A stretch of 36,212 bases of DNA from Colivivens sp963594655 (GTDB lineage: Bacteria; Bacteroidota; Bacteroidia; Bacteroidales; Bacteroidaceae), in NCBI GenBank assembly GCA_963594655.1, contig CAVBFD010000020.1, positions 1-36,212 of the forward strand, in the 5' to 3' direction. Position numbers and translations under genes: made by a program. Shown here in pieces: positions 32,823 through 36,212 of this stretch. The notes under the pieces were generated by a model. It was given only the letters and a program-made list of their open reading frames with translations. It was not told where the DNA came from and ran no database searches. Each line of letters begins with the position of its first letter. Within the stretch, counting starts at the first letter, position 1.

Positions 32823-34142
32823 ATGGCAAAAGAATTTTTCCCTGAAATCAAGAAGATTCCTTTTGAGGGAAAGGAATCAAAGAATCCGATGGCATTCCAT
32901 TACTATGATGCCGAGAAAGTAATCATGGGCAAGAAGATGAAGGACTGGCTGCGTTTCGCCATGGCATGGTGGCACACACTGTGCGCCGAGGGCGGTGACC
33001 AGTTCGGTGGCGGAACGAAGACCTTCCCATGGAACGAGGGTGCGACAGCCGTGGAAAAGGCTAAGAACAGGGCTGACGCGGGTTTCGAGATTATGGAGAA
33101 GCTGGGTATCGAGTACTACTGCTTCCATGACGTTGACCTCGTGGACGAGGGTTGCAGCATCGAGGAGTATGAGGCTAACATGAAGGCTATTGTGGAATAC
33201 CTGAAGGAGAAGATGGCGGCTACAGGCAAGAAACTCCTCTGGTCTACCGCCAACGTGTTCGGCAACAAGCGTTATATGAACGGTGCAAGCACCAACCCAG
33301 ACTTCGACGTTGTGGCGCGCGCTATCGTCCAGATAAAGAACGCTATGGATGCCGGTATGGCCCTGGGTGCTGAGAACTACGTGTTCTGGGGTGGACGCGA
33401 AGGCTACATGAGTATCCTCAACACCGACCAGAAGCGTGAGAAGGAACACATGGCTACCATGCTCCGTATGGCACGTGACTATGCGCGATCAAAGGGCTTC
33501 AAGGGTACGTTCCTCATCGAGCCTAAGCCGATGGAGCCTACAAAGCACCAGTATGATGTGGACACGGAGACTGTTGTCGGTTTCCTGAAGGCTCACGGAC
33601 TGGACAAGGACTTCAAGGTGAACATTGAGGTCAACCACGCCACACTTGCCGGACATACCTTTGAACATGAACTGGCGGTGGCAGTGGACAACGGTATGCT
33701 CGGAAGCATAGACGCCAACAGGGGCGACTACCAGAACGGATGGGACACAGACCAGTTCCCAATCGACCAGTACGAGCTTGTTCAGGCGTTCATGCAGATT
33801 ATCCGTAACGGTGGACTTGGTACAGGCGGTACCAACTTCGATGCGAAGACACGCCGTAACTCCACCGACCTCGAAGACATCATCATCGCCCACATCAGTG
33901 GTATGGACGAGATGGCACACGCTCTGGAGAGCGCGGCGAAACTCCTTGAGGAGTCTCCAATCAAGCAGATGGTCAAGGAACGTTACGCTTCCTTCGACTC
34001 CGGTATGGGCAAGAAGTTCGAGGACGGAGAACTCACACTGGAAGAGGTTTACGAATACGGAAAGAAGAACGGCGAGCCTAAGCAGACTTCAGGCAAGCAG
34101 GAACTCTACGAGCGTATCGTGGCAATGTATGCGGAAGACTGA
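32823..34142 (+). CDS. xylA: Xylose isomerase
   Basis: Xylose isomerase converts D-xylose to D-xylulose with two divalent metal ions. The 439-residue protein is the long, class II type common in Bacteroidota. The catalytic pair is His102 and Asp105 in FHDVDLVDEG; other active-site motifs are WGGREGY, EPKPMEPTKHQYD near residue 234, NIEVNHATLAGHTFEHE, GSIDANRGD and GGTNFDAKTRRNS. The frame extends upstream into xylB, but the ATG at 32823 gives the family's start MAKEFFPEI. It is followed by two hairpins, a small one at 34141-34164 and a strong one at 34185-34215. Confidence 0.97.
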   Translation: MAKEFFPEIKKIPFEGKESKNPMAFHYYDAEKVIMGKKMKDWLRFAMAWWHTLCAEGGDQFGGGTKTFPWNEGATAVEKAKNRADAGFEIMEKLGIEYYCFHDVDLVDEGCSIEEYEANMKAIVEYLKEKMAATGKKLLWSTANVFGNKRYMNGASTNPDFDVVARAIVQIKNAMDAGMALGAENYVFWGGREGYMSILNTDQKREKEHMATMLRMARDYARSKGFKGTFLIEPKPMEPTKHQYDVDTETVVGFLKAHGLDKDFKVNIEVNHATLAGHTFEHELAVAVDNGMLGSIDANRGDYQNGWDTDQFPIDQYELVQAFMQIIRNGGLGTGGTNFDAKTRRNSTDLEDIIIAHISGMDEMAHALESAAKLLEESPIKQMVKERYASFDSGMGKKFEDGELTLEEVYEYGKKNGEPKQTSGKQELYERIVAMYAED

Positions 34143-34215
34143 TTCAGCCCCTCGTGACTGAATCCTGTTGGATGAGTATAAAAGGAGGAGGTGACCAGTG
34201 TCTGGTCACCTCCTC
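34141..34215. terminator. Hairpins between xylA and the ATPase gene
   Basis: The main hairpin has 14-bp perfect arms (34185-34198 and 34202-34215) and a 3-nt loop. It is followed by TTGTT on the plus strand and CTTTTATA on the minus strand, so it can serve both converging genes. A weaker 7-bp stem (34141-34147 with 34158-34164) overlaps the xylA stop. Confidence 0.8.
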
Positions 34216-34257
34216 TTGTTATTGTGTCGGGCATGAAACTGATAAGGTGGCTGTCGG

Positions 34258-35532
34258 CTAATCTTTAAGACTGTTTATGGGAACGACCCATACTCCGTCT
34301 TCACGTTGGTAAGAATATGTGCCGATGCCGGTAAGTACCATCATAAACGAAGGAGACTTCATTTTGGTGGTATCTATCTTGGAGGCAAGTTCCTTTAGTG
34401 TTGATGCACCCTCTTCTATCAGATTGTCCCCACCCAGTTTGATTTCTGTCAGACCATAATCTCCATTCCTGAGATGTACGACAGCATCACATTCCAGGCC
34501 GTTTTTGTCTCGATAGTGATATACTGTTCCACCGAGGGCATCTGCATAAACCCGCAAGTCTCTTATGCACATCGTCTCAAACAGCAAGCCGAATGTTTCA
34601 AGGTCGTTGACAAGGTCCTTGGGACCAATGCCCAAGGCGGCAACTGCTATGGAAGGGTCAATGAAGTATCTTGTGGCGGAGGTACGGATGGCGGTCTTGG
34701 AACGTAAGTTCGGGTTCCATGCAGGCATGTCCTCTATGACAAATATCTTCTCCAAAGCCTTGATGTACGAACCTATCGTGTCGTCATCCACATTCATGAC
34801 ATCATTGGCTTTCACGTCTTCCTTTATCTTGCAGATGGACGTTTGCGAACCTTGGAAACGGGCGTACGAACGCATCAGTCGTTTGGTGCGTTCTGCATCC
34901 CGCGAAACACCATCGACTCTTGATATGTCGATATTCACGATAGCGTCATAATAATCGTATGCGCGCTCCAGGGCGATGTCTTTATCCTGTAATGTAGCTT
35001 TAGGCCATCCGCCTCTACAAACAAGATAGGCGATGTCGTCGATGCTTTTTTCCTCGCATATCGCAATTTTAGCTCTGCCCATGAAAAGGTCGTTGAGGCT
35101 GATGACACCTTGTGAGTCTTCAGATTCCCACAGGCTCATAGGGCGCATCTTGATTCGGGCAAATCGACCTGTGCCGCTGTGCCATATCTCGTCCGTCTTG
35201 GCAGGTACGGCGGAACCGGTCAATATGAATTGTCCTTCTTCGCCCCGATGGTCAACTTCGAAACGAATGGTGTCCCATAGACTTGGTGTCAGTTGCCATT
35301 CATCTATCAGTCTGGGAGTCTCTCCCTCCAAAAGAGTTTGAGGACTCATCTTGGCGAGTTGTATGTACATGCCGCTCTTCTTAGGGTCGTTCATATAGAT
35401 GGTGCTTTTGGCTTTTACCTCAGCGGTGGTCGTCTTTCCGCACCATTTAGGACCTTCGATAAGTACCGCTCCCATGCCTTTGAGCTTTCTCTCCAAAACG
35501 TAGTCTACGATTCTATGTTTGTACTGTTTCAT
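34258..35532 (-). CDS. ATPase of the AAA_14 / DUF4143 family
   Basis: The 424-residue protein has Walker A GPKWCGKTT (27-35), Walker B-like PRLIDEWQ (about 74) and the sensor-like FILTGSAVP (about 105). A C-terminal DUF4143 domain ends in a nuclease-like fold segment with GLECDAVVHLRNGDYGLTEIKLG. The D-(x)n-E-x-K pattern resembles the PD-(D/E)XK core noted in this family. These proteins are widespread, often strain-variable, and their role is unsettled. The frame extends to a TTG at 35556, but this lies upstream of the predicted transcript start, so ATG at 35532 was chosen. The gene appears less GC-rich than its neighbours and borders repeats and a broken HEPN module, suggesting an accessory segment. 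Confidence 0.88.
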   Translation of the reverse strand: MKQYKHRIVDYVLERKLKGMGAVLIEGPKWCGKTTTAEVKAKSTIYMNDPKKSGMYIQLAKMSPQTLLEGETPRLIDEWQLTPSLWDTIRFEVDHRGEEGQFILTGSAVPAKTDEIWHSGTGRFARIKMRPMSLWESEDSQGVISLNDLFMGRAKIAICEEKSIDDIAYLVCRGGWPKATLQDKDIALERAYDYYDAIVNIDISRVDGVSRDAERTKRLMRSYARFQGSQTSICKIKEDVKANDVMNVDDDTIGSYIKALEKIFVIEDMPAWNPNLRSKTAIRTSATRYFIDPSIAVAALGIGPKDLVNDLETFGLLFETMCIRDLRVYADALGGTVYHYRDKNGLECDAVVHLRNGDYGLTEIKLGGDNLIEEGASTLKELASKIDTTKMKSPSFMMVLTGIGTYSYQREDGVWVVPINSLKD

Positions 35533-35553
35533 ACCATTTCTTCGTTTTGACGG

Positions 35554-35585
35554 CAAAGGTAATATAAATCTCTGATAATCACAAA
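35554..35585 (-). promoter_or_regulatory. Promoter of the ATPase gene
   Basis: On the minus strand TTTG (35585-35582) and TACCTTTG (35561-35554) have a 20-bp spacer. Transcription is predicted from about 35550, with an 18-nt leader. Confidence 0.8.
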
Positions 35586-35607
35586 TGACTTAACTACTTT
35601 TTAGATG

Positions 35608-35717
35608 CCGTTCGGTAATTTGGCTGTGTTCCGTTCGGTAATTTGGCTGTGTTCCGTTCGGTAATTTGACTGTGTTCCGTTCGGTAATTTGTCCGTATTC
35701 CGTTCGGTAATTTGGCG
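35608..35717. repeat. Five tandem 23-bp repeats (minisatellite)
   Basis: The 15-base core CCGTTCGGTAATTTG occurs at 35608, 35631, 35654, 35677 and 35700, an exact 23-bp period. Copies 1 and 2 are identical over the whole unit. Copies 3 and 4 differ only in the 8-base remainder, and copy 5 runs into unrelated sequence after the core. The period is not a multiple of three and no coding role is likely. The array lies between the divergent promoters of the ATPase gene and the HEPN remnant. Confidence 0.95.
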
Positions 35718-35744
35718 GAACGGATGAAGAATCTTCTTATATTG

Positions 35745-35776
35745 TTTGAAAGGTTGGGGCTTTTTTATTAGTTTTG
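35745..35776 (+). promoter_or_regulatory. Promoter ahead of the HEPN remnant
   Basis: TTTG (35745-35748) and TAGTTTTG (35769-35776) are 20 bp apart, a perfect match. Transcription is predicted from about 35780. Confidence 0.7.
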
Positions 35777-36031
35777 CGGAAGAATTCACGTGAGGAATAT
35801 CAAGGTTATACCGATGTGCAAGGTTCCAGAGACGCTATCCGCAAGGCTTTGCGGATGGGGATTGTGGACGACGCGGCATGGATGAGCACTGTCTCTTTCC
35901 GTAATCTTACCTCTCATTGCTATGATGATGAGGAGTTCAATATGGTTCTCCGTCAGATTATCAATGAATACCTCCCTATATTCGTGAAGTTCAGTGAGAG
36001 GATGAATTCACTCAAAGCATCTGGATTATAG
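35774..36031 (+). pseudogene. N-terminally truncated HEPN (HI0074-like) protein
   Basis: The open frame (about 85 codons) matches the second half of HI0074-type HEPN proteins, which partner minimal nucleotidyltransferases in antitoxin-like pairs. Similarity starts near EYQGYTDVQGSRDAIRKAL (35792 onward) and runs through WMSTVSFRNLTSHCYDD to IINEYLPIFVKF. Full-length relatives are about 130 residues, so roughly 45 N-terminal residues are missing. No usable start remains: the TTG at 35774 is inside the -7 box, and the first in-frame ATG (35855) would remove more of the fold. The RNLTSH segment keeps the R-x4-H motif of HEPN RNases (codons 35900 and 35915). A deletion joining promoter to mid-gene near 35780-35795 is the simplest explanation. 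Confidence 0.8.
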
Positions 36032-36044
36032 ATAATTATTCTTT

Positions 36045-36212
36045 ATGAAGCAATATGGGATAGAAAAAGAGGAATGGGAGAAGGTCTTCGCCGTATTCTC
36101 CCATTACCCTCATATAGAGCGGGCTGTCCTTTTTCCTGACTTCGTCAATGCGACACCCAAACTTCATAACGCATTCAAATCGACCTCGAAGAGGGGCTGT
36201 ATCGCTTTGTGA
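36045..36212 (+). pseudogene. Broken minimal nucleotidyltransferase (HI0073/MNT-like)
   Basis: The 55-codon frame begins MKQYGIEKEEWEKVFAVF and continues YPHIERAVLF, like the first 30 residues of MNT-type nucleotidyltransferases. In that family the next residues are the catalytic GSRAxG and a downstream SDID; both are absent here. The remaining 25 residues end at a TGA on the last base of the window. They may be the family's C-terminal tail joined by an internal deletion, or frameshifted sequence; I cannot decide which. It follows the truncated HEPN gene by 13 nt, as in intact pairs. Confidence 0.65.

Noticed and set aside
35608..35717. Possible CRISPR array
   Set aside because: The units are directly abutting 23-bp tandem copies with no unique spacers of CRISPR length and no cas genes nearby.
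35601..35789. Minus-strand frame through the 23-bp repeats (repeating TERNT-like peptides)
   Set aside because: The repeat unit is not a multiple of three and the frame is read from the repeat by chance; it also covers the HEPN promoter.

Overview
The window looks like chromosomal DNA of a Bacteroidales bacterium, most likely Prevotella or a close relative. The evidence is a Bacteroidota-style division and cell-wall (dcw) cluster, outer-membrane proteins of Bacteroidota-typical families (DUF5723 and PorT-like barrels), a DUF4491 protein, and promoters that repeatedly match the Bacteroidota pattern TTTG - 19 to 23 bp - TAnnTTTG. Predicted starts agree well with these promoters: placing the last G of the -7 box at -4 gives leaders of about 15 to 80 nt in most cases.

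Layout. (1) 1-330: the left end of what looks like an IS66-family element reading leftward out of the window, with the first 17 codons of its accessory gene, plus a perfect 17-bp palindrome related to the element's end. (2) 369-1137 (-): an Lrp/AsnC regulator and a DUF4491 membrane protein. (3) 1444-4680 (+): a probable surface lipoprotein and a DUF5723 outer-membrane barrel, ending at a hairpin shared with ftsZ. (4) 20591-4788 (-): one nearly gapless 15.8-kb dcw operon in the order mraZ, rsmH, ftsL, ftsI, murE, mraY, murD, ftsW, murG, murC, ftsQ, ftsA, ftsZ. A three-box direct repeat upstream of mraZ looks like the MraZ operator. (5) 20862-21482 (+): a small PorT-like barrel; then priA (21599-23845), whose promoter predicts an almost leaderless mRNA. 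(6) 23994-29780 (+): a threonine operon of fused aspartokinase/homoserine dehydrogenase, an apgM-like proposed homoserine kinase, threonine synthase and a HAD phosphatase. (7) tRNA-Phe with its own promoter and an intrinsic terminator. (8) 30008-34142 (+): an AraJ-like MFS transporter, then xylulokinase and xylose isomerase. (9) 34258-36212: an accessory junction with an AAA_14/DUF4143 ATPase (-), five 23-bp tandem repeats, and a decayed HEPN / nucleotidyltransferase (HI0074/HI0073-type) pair that still has a perfect promoter.

How the genes work together. The dcw operon makes UDP-MurNAc-peptide (MurC, MurD, MurE), lipid I and II (MraY, MurG), the septal polymerase and cross-linker (FtsW, FtsI) and the division scaffold (FtsL, FtsQ, FtsA, FtsZ). 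MurE carries the DNPR motif expected for meso-diaminopimelate. MurF and Ddl are not in this cluster. The thr operon covers both ends of the aspartate-to-threonine route, and the apgM-like gene fills the missing homoserine kinase position. XylA and XylB convert xylose to xylulose 5-phosphate. No phage, CRISPR array or large novel cassette was seen. The most interesting items are the MraZ operator repeat, the coiled-coil FtsA extension, the lipoprotein-barrel pair, the IS end with its palindrome, and the repeat/HEPN-MNT junction.
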